Source: Roseiarcus sp963809245
GTDB taxonomy: Bacteria > Pseudomonadota > Alphaproteobacteria > Rhizobiales > Beijerinckiaceae
Length of the DNA: 64,000 bases
Reading direction: 5' to 3'
NCBI GenBank assembly: GCA_963809245.1
Contig: CAWEIU010000003.1
Span: forward strand, 620,001 to 684,000
Position 1 is the stretch's first letter; each line of letters opens with the position of its first letter. A program made the position numbers and the translations under genes. The notes under the pieces were generated by a model. That model was not told the DNA's origin. It saw only the letters and a list, made by a program, of their open reading frames with translations, and made no database searches. This document shows positions 45,001 to 52,808 of the stretch, piece by piece.

Positions 45001-45789
45001 GCGGTCGCCGATCTTCAGGAAGGACATGAGGCCGGACGAGCGGCCGCCGCCCGACAGCTTCTCGTTCTCGCCGCGCAGCCGCGAGAAGTTGGAGCCGGTG
45101 CCCGAGCCGTATTTGAACAGGCGCGCCTCGCGCACCCAGAGGTCCATGATGCCGCCCTCGTTGACGAGGTCGTCGGCGACCGACTGGATGAAGCAGGCGT
45201 GCGGCTGCGGGTGCTCGTAGGCGGACTTCGACTTCGTCAGCTTGCCCGTCTCGAAGTCGACGTAATAGTGGCCCTGCCCCGGACCATCGACGCCATAGGC
45301 CCAGTGCAGGCCGGTGTTGAACCATTGCGGCGAATTGGGCGCCGCCATCTGGCGCGCCAGCATGTAGCGCATCTCGTCGAAATAGGCGCGCGCGTCCTCC
45401 TCGCCGTGGAAATAGCCGCCCTTCCAGCCCCAATAGGCCCAGGCGCCGGCAAGCCGGTCGAACACCTGGCGCGCCGAGGTCTCCGAGCCGAAGCGCTCCG
45501 CCTTGGGCAGAGCCTCGAGCGCCTCCTCGTCGGGAATCGAACGCCACAGGAACGAGGGCACGTCGTGCTCCTCGACGCGCTTCAGCCGCGCCGGCACGCC
45601 CGCCTTGCGGAAATATTTCTGCGCCAGCACGTCGGCCGCGACCTGGCTCCAGCCGGCCGGCACCTCGATCTGGTCGAGCGAAAACACGACCGACCCGTCG
45701 GGATTACGAATCTCGCTCTTGGTCGTCTCGAACGCAATCAGCGCGTAAGGCGATTGCGAACCCTTGGTGTAGCGCCGCTCGATATGCAT
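42064..45789 (-). CDS. nrdJ: Vitamin B12-dependent ribonucleotide reductase (class II), 3' end out of frame
   Basis: NrdJ reduces ribonucleotides to deoxyribonucleotides with adenosylcobalamin as radical generator. The frame is 1241 codons. Landmarks: MAAPNSPQWFNTGLHWAYG (about 141), CFIQSVADDLVNEGGIMDLW (about 184), YGSGTGSNFSRLRGENEKLS (about 207), GQNSNNSVRV (about 390), NPCSEYMFLDDTACNLASLN (about 480), and ESHIRMMAAAQPFITGAISK (about 865). After FTFTRFEPAGL (about residue 1060) the frame turns into Arg-rich nonsense. One extra base at the CC of 42605-42606 restores VQGNDAIKNATSILDYV. The true 3' end is therefore in the other frame, stopping at 42072. Confidence 0.92.
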   Translation of the reverse strand: MHIERRYTKGSQSPYALIAFETTKSEIRNPDGSVVFSLDQIEVPAGWSQVAADVLAQKYFRKAGVPARLKRVEEHDVPSFLWRSIPDEEALEALPKAERFGSETSARQVFDRLAGAWAYWGWKGGYFHGEEDARAYFDEMRYMLARQMAAPNSPQWFNTGLHWAYGVDGPGQGHYYVDFETGKLTKSKSAYEHPQPHACFIQSVADDLVNEGGIMDLWVREARLFKYGSGTGSNFSRLRGENEKLSGGGRSSGLMSFLKIGDRAAGAIKSGGTTRRAAKMVVVDADHPDIEGYIDWKVKEEQKVAAMVTGSKIVKRHLKAILRACVNCEGPGDDCFNIEKNPALKREVKLARRDDVPDGMIKRIVQFARQGYTQLDFDTYDTDWESEAYLTVSGQNSNNSVRVTDAFLHAVETGGEWNLTRRLDGKIHKTIKARDLWEKIGYAAWASADPGLQYHTTINDWHTCPASGPIRASNPCSEYMFLDDTACNLASLNLLPFRDPETRVFDVASYEHAVRLWTLTLEISVTMAQFPSKEIARLSYEYRTLGLGYANIGGLLMSCGIAYDSDEARAICGALSAIMTGRAYATSAEIAAKLGAFPGHKPNADAMLRVIRNHKRAAEGEADGYEALSIAPTPLDHASLDNAGVAWSGLSAAARGAWRDALALGAEHGYRNAQVSVVAPTGTIGLVMDCDTTGIEPDFALVKFKKLAGGGYFKIINRSVPEALRALGYGEGAIAEIVAYAVGHASLGQAPGVNASSLRAKGFTDAALTKVEAALASAFDIRFVFNKWTLGADFLTQTLKVPAERLDEPGFDLLAAIGFSKSEIDAANVHICGAMTLEGAPHLKLEHYAVFDCANPCGRTGKRYLSVESHIRMMAAAQPFITGAISKTINMPNDATVEDCKDAYMLSWRLGLKANALYRDGSKLSQPLNAQLIENDDEDDEAIDALLAQSMPARAAAVAERIVERVVERVERRREREKLPNRRKSYIQKAVVGGHKVYLHTGEYEDGRLGEIFIDMHKEGAAFRSLMNNFAIAISLGLQYGVPLEEFVEAFTFTRFEPAGLGAGQRRDQERDVDPRLRLPRTGDLLSRPHGSGACLARRGRQYRARRRRRREPRAERRRAFGDRARLARPAALQDRQADAGARRRRRRSAGDPFGWRFGRAERLYAGRDGAEGRTRRAARDHGRRRLHPRRRDRRRPPRRSAHERLCRRGLPGVRELYDGAERHVLEVRDVRGDDGVLVRS
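42072..42604 (-). pseudogene. nrdJ: NrdJ C-terminal segment, displaced by frameshift
   Basis: This segment continues NrdJ in the alternative frame: VQGNDAIKNATSILDYVFRE, LAISYLGRMDLAHVSPDEVG, then an Ala/Gly-rich linker, then the zinc-ribbon-like tail CPECGNFTMVRNGTCLKCET and CGGTTGCS ending at 42072. That Cys-rich tail is a known feature of class II reductases, where it re-reduces the active-site disulfide. There is no independent start signal. It belongs to nrdJ, separated by a one-base insertion that is real or artefactual. Confidence 0.88.
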
Positions 45790-46006
45790 AGGTCCAATTC
45801 CCGATTGCCGCGGACAACAGCCCGCCCCCGGCCGCCGAAGCGGCCCCCCATACTTCCTTTTTCCGCTCTATCCGTTGCAGACGCCGATCGGCCCCGAACT
45901 CAAAACGCGCCGCCTGCACTCGACCCCGGTCCCCAAACGCTCCCGCCGAGACGGAAACCGGCCCTTCTGCGGGGCCCTCGATCAACGCGTACTGGGGACG
46001 ATGAAA

Positions 46007-46035
46007 CATTTACGACTTCGCAATGAGGCAGTCAA
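46007..46035 (-). promoter_or_regulatory. Sigma70-type promoter of nrdJ
   Basis: On the minus strand TTGACT (46030-46035) is followed after exactly 17 bases by TAAATG (46007-46012). The predicted transcript starts near 46000, leaving a leader of about 210 bases before the nrdJ ATG at 45789. The -35 element lies inside the second NrdR-like box. Confidence 0.6.
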
Positions 46036-46044
46036 CCTCTTGTG
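46031..46044 (-). promoter_or_regulatory. NrdR box 2 (degenerate)
   Basis: Minus-strand CACAAGAGGTTGAC matches 9 of 14 positions of the perfect upstream box, keeping the outer CACAA and TTG. Its centre is 32 bases from that of box 1, the whole-helical-turn spacing typical of NrdR box pairs, and it covers the -35 element. Confidence 0.5.
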
Positions 46045-46062
46045 CTGACGCGACGTCACCGA

Positions 46063-46076
46063 CACAATATATTGTG
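46063..46076. promoter_or_regulatory. NrdR box 1 upstream of nrdJ
   Basis: CACAATATATTGTG is a perfect 14-bp palindrome and fits the published NrdR box pattern CACwATATATwGTG. NrdR is the ATP/dATP-sensing repressor of ribonucleotide reductase genes. The site lies about 30 bases upstream of the nrdJ -35 element and 275 bases upstream of the nrdJ ATG. It is also about 210 bases upstream of the divergent NDUFA12 gene. Confidence 0.75.
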
Positions 46077-46285
46077 GAGAAAAATGTATAACCTCGGGTA
46101 AACGCCGGAGGCCGTTGACAGCATCCGACGAGTCGCGGCGCACCCGCAAGCGGAAAAATTTCCTCTTCAATGGCTTCGCCGCGCCCCCTCGCGCTTTCGC
46201 GCTGGACAGGTCCTGTTCGCATCGCCATAGTCCGCCGCGCTTAGCGCCCTGAGCGCTGGAACAGGTTCGCCGACGGCTTGATACG

Positions 46286-46696
46286 ATGAAGCAATTTCTC
46301 CTCAGCGTCTTCACGTGGTGGAACGGCGCGAATTTCAATACGCGCTGGCATACGAATCGCCATGGCGAGCTCGTCGGGCGTGACGAATTCGGCAACACTT
46401 ATTATCGAACGCGCGGCGGCAAGATTGATCCCGCCCTCGGTTTCGAGCGTCGCTGGGTGATTTACAATGGACTCAGCGAAGCCTCGATGACGCCGCCGGG
46501 CTGGAACGGCTGGCTGCATCACACTGTCGACACGCCGCCGACCGAGGAAAATTACACGCCGCGCGAATGGGAGCTGCCGCATATGGGCAATCCCACGGGA
46601 ACGCCGGCGGCGATCGTACCCAAAGGTTCGATTTTGCGGCACGGTCAACGCCAGCCCTCGACGGGCGACTACCACGCCTGGACGCCGGAAGGCTGA
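46286..46696 (+). CDS. NADH:ubiquinone oxidoreductase NDUFA12-family subunit
   Basis: The protein is 136 aa. The NDUFA12 (B17.2) signature is clear: FTWWNGANFNTRWHTNRHGE, LVGRDEFGNTYYRTRGGKID (about 30-49), RRWVIYNGLSEASMTPPGWN (about 54-73), WLHHTVDTPP and a Pro-rich tail with GDYHAWTPEG. This accessory subunit of respiratory complex I is found in Alphaproteobacteria and mitochondria. It is followed by the DUF2155 gene after 94 bases, a familiar pairing. Confidence 0.93.
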   Translation: MKQFLLSVFTWWNGANFNTRWHTNRHGELVGRDEFGNTYYRTRGGKIDPALGFERRWVIYNGLSEASMTPPGWNGWLHHTVDTPPTEENYTPREWELPHMGNPTGTPAAIVPKGSILRHGQRQPSTGDYHAWTPEG

Positions 46697-46790
46697 GCGC
46701 AGCGCCTTCATTTCGCCCCGCTTTGCCGTCACGTGGAGTTTTAAGCGACGGAGCGCGCGAAATTCAAATGCAGCGGGCCCGAATCAGACG

Positions 46791-47477
46791 ATGAACGGAC
46801 GACTCTGGGCGATGGCCGCGGCGATAGCCTGCGCGGCGACTTTGAGCGCCACAGGCTCCGCCTGGGCGGACAAGATCAAGCATCCGATCGCGGTGTTCGC
46901 GGGGCTCGACAAAATCACCGGACGCATCATCTCCTTCGAGGTGGCGATCGACGAAACGGTGCAGTTCGGCTCGCTGCAGATCACGCCGCGCGTGTGCTAT
47001 TCGCGCCCGCCGACCGAGCCGCCGCGCACCGACGTCTTCGCCGAGGTCGACGAGGTCGACGAGAACAAGCACACCCACCGCATCTTCACCGGCTGGATGT
47101 TCGCCGACAGCCCGGGCATGCACGGCATCGAGCATCCCGTCTACGACATCTGGTTGACCGACTGCAAAGGCGGCACGCAGATCATCCACGAGGCGCCGGA
47201 CGTCGCCGACGCGCCGCTGCCGGACGCCGGCAATTCGGAGGCTGCAACGGCGCCCGGGGCCAACCCCGCGGCCGCCAATCCCGCAGCGGCGCCGACTCAG
47301 CCGCCCAGGAAGCGCAAGCCCAAGCCGCCGCCGACGCCCTCGGCCGTCGACAATGGGCCGAGCCCGCTCGATCTCGGCGCACAGGCCAATCCGCCGCCGG
47401 GCCGGGGTCCGATTCGGCGCTACTACCCGACCGACCCCGATCCCGGCCTAGTTCCCCCCGGGAACGTCGGGCAATAG
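46791..47477 (+). CDS. Exported DUF2155 protein
   Basis: The protein is 228 aa with a signal peptide (MAAAIACAATLSATGSAWA, about residues 8-26). The DUF2155 core follows: IAVFAGLDKITGRIISFEVA, VQFGSLQITPRVCYSRPPTE, DVFAEVDEV, and RIFTGWMFADSPGMHGIEHP with VYDIWLTDC. Two cysteines (in RVCYSR and LTDCKG) may form a disulfide. The C-terminal third is Ala/Pro/Lys-rich and probably disordered. Function is unknown; the domain is periplasmic by prediction. Confidence 0.88.
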   Translation: MNGRLWAMAAAIACAATLSATGSAWADKIKHPIAVFAGLDKITGRIISFEVAIDETVQFGSLQITPRVCYSRPPTEPPRTDVFAEVDEVDENKHTHRIFTGWMFADSPGMHGIEHPVYDIWLTDCKGGTQIIHEAPDVADAPLPDAGNSEAATAPGANPAAANPAAAPTQPPRKRKPKPPPTPSAVDNGPSPLDLGAQANPPPGRGPIRRYYPTDPDPGLVPPGNVGQ

Positions 47478-47499
47478 GCGAGCGCGCTCCGCCGCCCTA

Positions 47500-48396
47500 C
47501 TACGCAAAGCATCCGCGCAACGCCGCAATCGCCCGGTCGATGAAGAGCCGCGTCTTCGATGGAAGGTGGCGCCCGGCGGGATAGACGAGATGGATGGGGA
47601 TCGGCGGCGGCTCGAAGTCGGTCAGCACGCGGCGCAGCAGCCCCGCCTCTTCCAGCGGCTCCGACTGATAGGACAAAGGGCGCACGAAGCCGCCTGACGC
47701 GACCGCCGCGTCGAGGGCCGCCTGGACGCTGCTGACCACGAGGCGCGGCCGGACTGGAACGACAATTTCCCGGCCGTCGCGGTTGAAGCTCCATCGCTCG
47801 GGGGCGCCCTGCGCCGTACTGACGACGATCGTCTGGCGCGACAGCAAGTGTTCCGGCTCCCTGGGCGCGCCCTCGGCCGCCAGCAACGCGGGACTTGCGC
47901 ACGCCACGCGTCGCACGAGCCCGATCTGCGTGGCGCGCAGAGTCGAATCAGGCAAATGCGCAATCCGCACTCCGAGATCAATTCCCTCGTCGACCAGCGA
48001 CACCACCCGATTGAGTAGGAGGAGCAGGACCTCAACGCGGGGGAACTCGCGCATGAAGCTCTGCACGATCGGCAGAAGATGGACGCGCCCGAACATTTCC
48101 GGTGCGGTGATCGTCAACGGCCCGCTCGGCTCGGCAGGGCCGGCGGAGGCGGCGTTCTCCAATTCGGCGAACTCGGCGAGCGCTCGGCGGCCTTGTTCGA
48201 GATAGCGCTGGCCGGCGTCGGTCAGTGTCATGGCGCGGGTCGTGCGCGTCAGCAGACGGGCGCCGAGGCGATCTTCCAGTGCGGCGACGGCGCGGGTGAC
48301 GGCTGCGGGGGAGCGGCGCAATCGCCGCGCGGCTGCCGCGAAGCTGCCCTGCTCCGCGACGGCGACGAATACGGAGACGGCGTCAAGACGGTCCAC
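47500..48396 (-). CDS. LysR-family transcriptional regulator
   Basis: The protein is 298 aa from GTG 48396 (MDRLDAVSVFVAVAEQGSFA), preferred over GTG 48414 because GGA lies 7 bases upstream and the family usually starts here. Helix-turn-helix: GSFAAAARRLRRSPAAVTRA then VAALEDRLGARLLTRTTRAM. The effector domain includes GPLTITAPEMFGRVHLLPIV and RPLSYQSEPLEEAGLLRRVL. It is of the CrgA/DmlR-like subgroup. It is divergent from the GST-flavoprotein pair (106 bases apart), its probable target. Confidence 0.88.
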   Translation of the reverse strand: MDRLDAVSVFVAVAEQGSFAAAARRLRRSPAAVTRAVAALEDRLGARLLTRTTRAMTLTDAGQRYLEQGRRALAEFAELENAASAGPAEPSGPLTITAPEMFGRVHLLPIVQSFMREFPRVEVLLLLLNRVVSLVDEGIDLGVRIAHLPDSTLRATQIGLVRRVACASPALLAAEGAPREPEHLLSRQTIVVSTAQGAPERWSFNRDGREIVVPVRPRLVVSSVQAALDAAVASGGFVRPLSYQSEPLEEAGLLRRVLTDFEPPPIPIHLVYPAGRHLPSKTRLFIDRAIAALRGCFA

Positions 48397-48501
48397 GATT
48401 ATTCCGATTTGCACAACAGTGTCGGTCGACTGTAGCCGATCCCTTCAAACGACGAAATAATCTACATTCGCGTCTGAGGAACCCGCCATGGAGGAAGAAC
48501 A

Positions 48502-49125
48502 ATGACAGATGCGCCCATCGTGCTGCATGGCTTCAAGTTTTCGGGCCATTCTCATCGCGTCGAGCTGATGCTGCGGCTGCTCGACCTTCGCTACGCGTAT
48601 CGCCCCGTCGATCTCACAAAGCGCGAGCAAAAACTGCCGGCGTTCCTGGCGCTCAATCCATTTGGAACCGTTCCGGTGCTCGAGGACGGGGAAGACGTGA
48701 TTGCGGATTCGACCGCCTGCCTTGTGTATCTCGCGAGCCGATACGACCCGGCCCGCCGCTGGCTGCCCGTCGATCCGCTCGGCGCAGCGCGCGTTCAGCG
48801 CTGGCTGTCCGTCGCCCAGGGTCCTGTCTTCAACGGCCCTTCCGCGGCGCGCGTGATCAAGAAATTCGGCGCGCCGGGCGATCATCCCCGCGCGGTCGCA
48901 ATCGCTAAGGCGTTGCTGGACGTGCTGGAGAGCGAGTTGGCGGCCCGCTCCTTCCTCGTCGGCGCAGGGCCGACGATCGCCGACGTCGCCGTCTATTCCT
49001 ATGTAGCGCGCGCCCCCGAAGGCGATGTCTCGCTCGATGGCCATGCCGCGGTCCGCAGATGGCTCGCGCGCGTGGAGACGCTGCCGGGCTTCCTTCCGAT
49101 GCCCGAGTTTGGAGCCTCCACATGA
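48502..49125 (+). CDS. Glutathione S-transferase family protein
   Basis: The protein is 207 aa. The N-terminal thioredoxin-fold domain reads IVLHGFKFSGHSHRVELMLR, FLALNPFGTVPVLEDGEDVI and ADSTACLVYLASRY; the Ser in KFSGHS is the likely catalytic residue. The helical C-domain carries the N-capping motif FLVGAGPTIADVAVYSY. GGAGG with good spacing precedes the ATG. Its stop overlaps the next gene by 4 bases (ATGA). Divergent from the LysR gene. Confidence 0.9.
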   Translation: MTDAPIVLHGFKFSGHSHRVELMLRLLDLRYAYRPVDLTKREQKLPAFLALNPFGTVPVLEDGEDVIADSTACLVYLASRYDPARRWLPVDPLGAARVQRWLSVAQGPVFNGPSAARVIKKFGAPGDHPRAVAIAKALLDVLESELAARSFLVGAGPTIADVAVYSYVARAPEGDVSLDGHAAVRRWLARVETLPGFLPMPEFGAST

Positions 49126-50108
49126 CGAACGTCGTCTCGTCGCCGTGGCATGAAGGCGAGCGGGAAGCGCAGCGGCAGGCTGGCGTCGCCGAACGCCTTG
49201 AAGAGACCGGGCGGCGCGTCATCCGGTCCTTCATGCCCGACCAGCATCGCGAATTTTTCGCCGGTTTGCGCTACGTCTTCGCCGCCTCGAGCGATCGCGA
49301 GGGGCGCGTTTGGGCGTCCGTGCTGACAGGCTCGCCGGGGTTCGTGTCCAGCCCGGGCCCGAGCCGCCTTAGGGTCGCCGCCGCTCTCGCGCGCGGCGAT
49401 CCGCTCGCCGAAGCGCTACGGCCCGGTGCGCCGCTCGGCCTGCTTGGGCTCGACTTCGCAACGCGTCGGCGAAACCGCGCCAATGGCAGGATCGAGACGA
49501 CCTGCGCCGCCGGCTTCACGCTGGCCGTCGAGCAAAGCTTCGGCAATTGCCCGAAATACATCGCCCGCCGCGAGGTCGTCGGCGTCGCCGCGTCGGCGGT
49601 CGGCGCGGTCGAACCGCTCGACCGTCTCGACGAGCCGGCGCGGCGCGTGATCGCTGAGGCCGCCGCCTTCTTCGTCGCGTCGAGCCCAGGCGTCGACGCG
49701 CTGCCGGACGTCTCGCATCGCGGCGGCGCGCCCGGGTTCGTGCGCATCGAAAACGACGGCGATCTGACCATCCCCGATTATGGCGGCAACTTCTACTTCA
49801 ACACGCTGGGCAATTTACTCCTACGTCCCCGGGCCGGCTTGCTCTTCATCGATTTCGCGAACGGCGATCTGCTGCAACTTCACGGCGTGACCGACGTGCT
49901 CTGGGAGGGCCGCGACGTCGCAAGCTTGCCCGGCGCGGAACGCGCGTGGCGATTTCACCTGACCGCGGGCCGCTGGCTGCACGGCGCTTTGGCCTTGCGC
50001 TTCTCCGAGCACACGATCTCGCCCTTCTCTCCGGCGCCAGGCGCCGCGGCAAGATCGTTCACCACGCCGCTCTCCCGCCCTGCCCCCAGCCGCAATCCGG
50101 GCGTATAA
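49122..50108 (+). CDS. Pyridoxamine 5'-phosphate oxidase-like FMN-binding protein
   Basis: The protein is 328 aa starting at ATG 49122, which overlaps the GST stop. FMPDQHREFFAGLRYVFAAS with GRVWASVLTGSPGF and the signature FGNCPKYIARREV (about residues 143-155) mark the PNPOx-like split-barrel family that binds FMN. The second half repeats barrel strands (FVASSPGVDALPDVSHRGGA, GNFYFNTLGNLLLRPRAGLL). Such proteins are often coupled to reductases or GSTs in detoxification. The substrate is unknown. Confidence 0.85.
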   Translation: MTNVVSSPWHEGEREAQRQAGVAERLEETGRRVIRSFMPDQHREFFAGLRYVFAASSDREGRVWASVLTGSPGFVSSPGPSRLRVAAALARGDPLAEALRPGAPLGLLGLDFATRRRNRANGRIETTCAAGFTLAVEQSFGNCPKYIARREVVGVAASAVGAVEPLDRLDEPARRVIAEAAAFFVASSPGVDALPDVSHRGGAPGFVRIENDGDLTIPDYGGNFYFNTLGNLLLRPRAGLLFIDFANGDLLQLHGVTDVLWEGRDVASLPGAERAWRFHLTAGRWLHGALALRFSEHTISPFSPAPGAAARSFTTPLSRPAPSRNPGV

Positions 50109-50154
50109 GTCGGCCAGAGACGCTGTCAGCGTCCATCCGCCCGATATGGAGAGA

Positions 50155-51612
50155 ATGCACGTGAGCGAGACCGCTTTCGCCTACCCTGAGGTTCACCTGC
50201 TGATCGACGGCGCGTGGCGGCCGGCGACCCAAGGCCGGACGATCGCGGTGGAAGACCCCGCGACCGGCGCGACGCTCGGCTCGGTGGCTCACGCCACTCG
50301 GGAAGACCTCGACGCGGCGCTGGCGGCCGCCGACCGCGGCTTCGTCCAGTGGCGCGGCGTCTCCGCCTACGAGCGCGCGAAGGTCATGCGGCGCGCCGCC
50401 GACATCCTTCGCACGCGCGTCGATGAGATCGCGTGGATGATGACGCGCGAGCAAGGCAAGCCGCTCGCCGAATCGAAGCTCGAGGTGAGAGCGGGCGCCG
50501 ACATCATCGACTGGTTCGCCGAAGAGGGGCGCCGGGCCTATGGCCAGGTGATTCCCTCGCGCGCCCCCGACGTGCTGCAGACGACGATCAAGCAGCCGGT
50601 CGGCCCCGTCGCCGCCTTCACGCCGTGGAACTTTCCGATCAACCAGGTCGTGCGCAAGCTCTCGGCGGCGCTCGCCGCCGGCTGCTCGATCATCGTCAAG
50701 GGGCCGGAGGAGACGCCCGCCTCGCCGGCCGAACTCATTCGCGCCTTCGTCGACGCCGGGCTTCCCGCCGGCGTCGTCAATCTCGTCTATGGCGATCCGG
50801 CGGAAATTTCCGAATATCTGATTGCGCACCCCGTAATCCGCAAAATCTCGTTCACGGGTTCGACGCCGGTCGGCAAGCATCTCGCCGCCCTCGCCGGCAA
50901 GCACATGAAGCGCGCGACGATGGAGCTTGGCGGACACGCGCCGGTAATCGTCTGCGCCGACGCAGACATCGACGCCGCCGCCCGCCTGATCGCGGCCAGC
51001 AAGTATCGCAACGCGGGTCAGGTCTGCGTCGCGCCGACGCGTTTCCTCGTCGAGCGCCCGGCGTTCGAGCGCTTCCTTACCGCTTTCACCGGCGCCGCCA
51101 AGGGGATCAAGGTCGGCGCCGGGCTCGAAGCGGGCGTCGTCATGGGGCCGCTCGCCAACGCGCGGCGCATCCCGGCGTTGGAATCGCTGATCGCCGACGC
51201 GGTCGCCTTCGGCGGCGAATTGCGCGCGGGCGGCCGGCGCATCGGCAACACCGGCCATTTCTTCGAGCCGACCGTGCTCGCCAATGTGCCGACGCACGCC
51301 CGCATCATGAGCGAGGAGCCGTTCGGCCCGGTCGCGATCGTCAACCCCTTCGAGACGCTCGACGACGCGATCGCGGAGGCGAACCGCCTGCCCTACGGCC
51401 TCGCCTCTTACGCCTTCGCGCGCTCCAACGCCGCCGTGCATGCGATCTCGCAGCGGGTCGAGGCGGGCATGACCTCGATCAACCACGTCGGGCTTGCTTT
51501 GCCGGAGACGCCGTTCGGCGGCCTCAAGGACTCCGGCTACGGCACCGAAGGCGGATCGGATGCGATCGAGCCCTATCTCGTGACGCGGTTTGTGACGACG
51601 GCGGCGCGGTAG
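50155..51612 (+). CDS. NAD(P)-dependent succinate-semialdehyde dehydrogenase-like aldehyde dehydrogenase
   Basis: The protein is about 485 aa. ALDH landmarks: TPWNFPINQVVRKLSAALAA (about 157-176), SFTGSTPVGKHLAALAG (about 232), catalytic Glu in TMELGGHAPVIVC (about 255) and catalytic Cys in NAGQVCVAPTRFLVE (about 288), then EEPFGPVAIVNPF (about 384). It resembles the GabD/2-oxoglutarate-semialdehyde group, so a short-chain dicarboxylic semialdehyde is the probable substrate. The start is ambiguous among ATG 50146, ATG 50155 and GTG 50161; the GGAG at 50148 favours the latter two. Confidence 0.88.
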   Translation: MHVSETAFAYPEVHLLIDGAWRPATQGRTIAVEDPATGATLGSVAHATREDLDAALAAADRGFVQWRGVSAYERAKVMRRAADILRTRVDEIAWMMTREQGKPLAESKLEVRAGADIIDWFAEEGRRAYGQVIPSRAPDVLQTTIKQPVGPVAAFTPWNFPINQVVRKLSAALAAGCSIIVKGPEETPASPAELIRAFVDAGLPAGVVNLVYGDPAEISEYLIAHPVIRKISFTGSTPVGKHLAALAGKHMKRATMELGGHAPVIVCADADIDAAARLIAASKYRNAGQVCVAPTRFLVERPAFERFLTAFTGAAKGIKVGAGLEAGVVMGPLANARRIPALESLIADAVAFGGELRAGGRRIGNTGHFFEPTVLANVPTHARIMSEEPFGPVAIVNPFETLDDAIAEANRLPYGLASYAFARSNAAVHAISQRVEAGMTSINHVGLALPETPFGGLKDSGYGTEGGSDAIEPYLVTRFVTTAAR

Positions 51613-51635
51613 GCGACGGAACGCCCCTGCACTCG

Positions 51636-51745
51636 CGTCTTGGCCGGGCTCGCCCCGGCAATCCACGCGGCGCCGCTTATCGGAACGGTCGGGCAGAGGC
51701 GCGACGGCTCGACGTGGATGGCCGGGACAAGCCCGGCCAAGACGG
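51636..51745. repeat. REP-doublet (BIME-like) element 2
   Basis: The left arm CGTCTTGGCCGGGCTCGCCC (from 51636) and the right arm ending GCCCGGCCAAGACGG (51731-51745) are inverted copies. Each can form its own hairpin (GGCCGGG-ACAAG-CCCGGCC in the right arm). They belong to the same family as 41873-42034. The element lies between two convergent genes and is a plausible bidirectional terminator. Confidence 0.78.
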
Positions 51746-51780
51746 CAGTGGGCCCGCTGCCGCGAGCCGGGGGAGACGCT

Positions 51781-52647
51781 CTACGCGTCGGTGAACAACC
51801 GGCGCACGGCGCTGGAGTTGGCCCCGCCGAGGCCCTTGGCCATCGCAGTCGCGAACAGGTTGCGAACCGCTGTCGTGACGGGTAGATCGAGGCCGCGCGC
51901 GGCGGCGACGTCCAAGGCGTAGCCGAAATCCTTCTCGACCAGTTCGATCGGGAACATCGGCGCGTCGTTACGAGCCGCCATCAAGGCGGCCGACCCCTTG
52001 GCGGCCGGGCTCGTGCCGGGAAGCGCGCCAAGCACCGAGGCGGCCTTGCCAAGCTCGATGCCGGAGCGTTCGAGCATGCCGAACATCTCCGCGACGACGG
52101 CGATCTGTGCGCCGAGCAGCGCGTTGACGGCAAGCTTCATCGTCGCGCCGGAGCCGATCGGCCCCATGTGGTGCGCGGCGGCGCCGACGACCGAGAAGAT
52201 CGGCCCGGCGCGCTCGACGTCGGCCGCCTCGCCGCCGACGAGCAGGATCAACTGCCCCGCCTCGGCCTGCGGCCGCGAGCCGACCACTGGCGCGTCGACG
52301 AAAGCGGCGCCGGTCGGTTTCACCAGCGTGGAAAGTTCGGCGACCCACGCCGGCGTCACGGTGCTCGCTTCGATCGCCAGCACGCCCGGCTTGAGCGCTT
52401 TGAGGACACCCGTCTCAGGATCGGTCCACAGCGCGCGCGAGGCGACGTCGTCGCGCACGATGGCGATCACCGCCTCGGCGCCCTCCGCCGCCGCGCGCGG
52501 CGTCGCCGCGGCCTTGGCGCCGGCCGCGATGAGCGCCGCGTCACGTCCCGGCGTGCGGTTATAGACGGTCACCTCGTGGCCCGCGTTCACCAGCCGAGCC
52601 GCCATGCGGACGCCCATCGCGCCCAAACCTAGAAATGCAAGCCGCAT
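51781..52647 (-). CDS. NAD(P)-dependent oxidoreductase, 3-hydroxyisobutyrate dehydrogenase family
   Basis: The protein is 288 aa. The NAD-binding N-terminus is MRLAFLGLGAMGVRMAARLV then NAGHEVTVYNRTPGRDAALI. The beta-hydroxyacid dehydrogenase substrate motif FVDAPVVGSRPQAEAGQLIL (about 116-135) and the catalytic Lys in GSGATMKLAVNALLG (about 165-179) are present. GAGGAG lies 8 bases before the ATG. It is the last gene of the SDR-ligase run, 161 bases after the ligase, so co-transcription is possible but not certain. Confidence 0.88.
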   Translation of the reverse strand: MRLAFLGLGAMGVRMAARLVNAGHEVTVYNRTPGRDAALIAAGAKAAATPRAAAEGAEAVIAIVRDDVASRALWTDPETGVLKALKPGVLAIEASTVTPAWVAELSTLVKPTGAAFVDAPVVGSRPQAEAGQLILLVGGEAADVERAGPIFSVVGAAAHHMGPIGSGATMKLAVNALLGAQIAVVAEMFGMLERSGIELGKAASVLGALPGTSPAAKGSAALMAARNDAPMFPIELVEKDFGYALDVAAARGLDLPVTTAVRNLFATAMAKGLGGANSSAVRRLFTDA

Positions 52648-52808
52648 GGCCGCCAGCTCCTCTTTTTATTTATGGAAAGTCGAACGGGGCTCGACGCCCT
52701 CTTGGGCGGAGCTGGAGACGTTTTAATCGACCAACCGCCGACGGACCACCGTCAAAAGTGTCCCGGCTCCGAATAGGCGGTCACATTGCTGGGAGCGGCA
52801 CTGAGGGT

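Noticed and set aside
45790..46062. Cobalamin riboswitch upstream of nrdJ
   Set aside because: No B12-box-like conserved core found by eye; only NrdR boxes and a promoter are supported.
50059..51666. 535-codon minus-strand frame
   Set aside because: Antisense to a clear aldehyde dehydrogenase.
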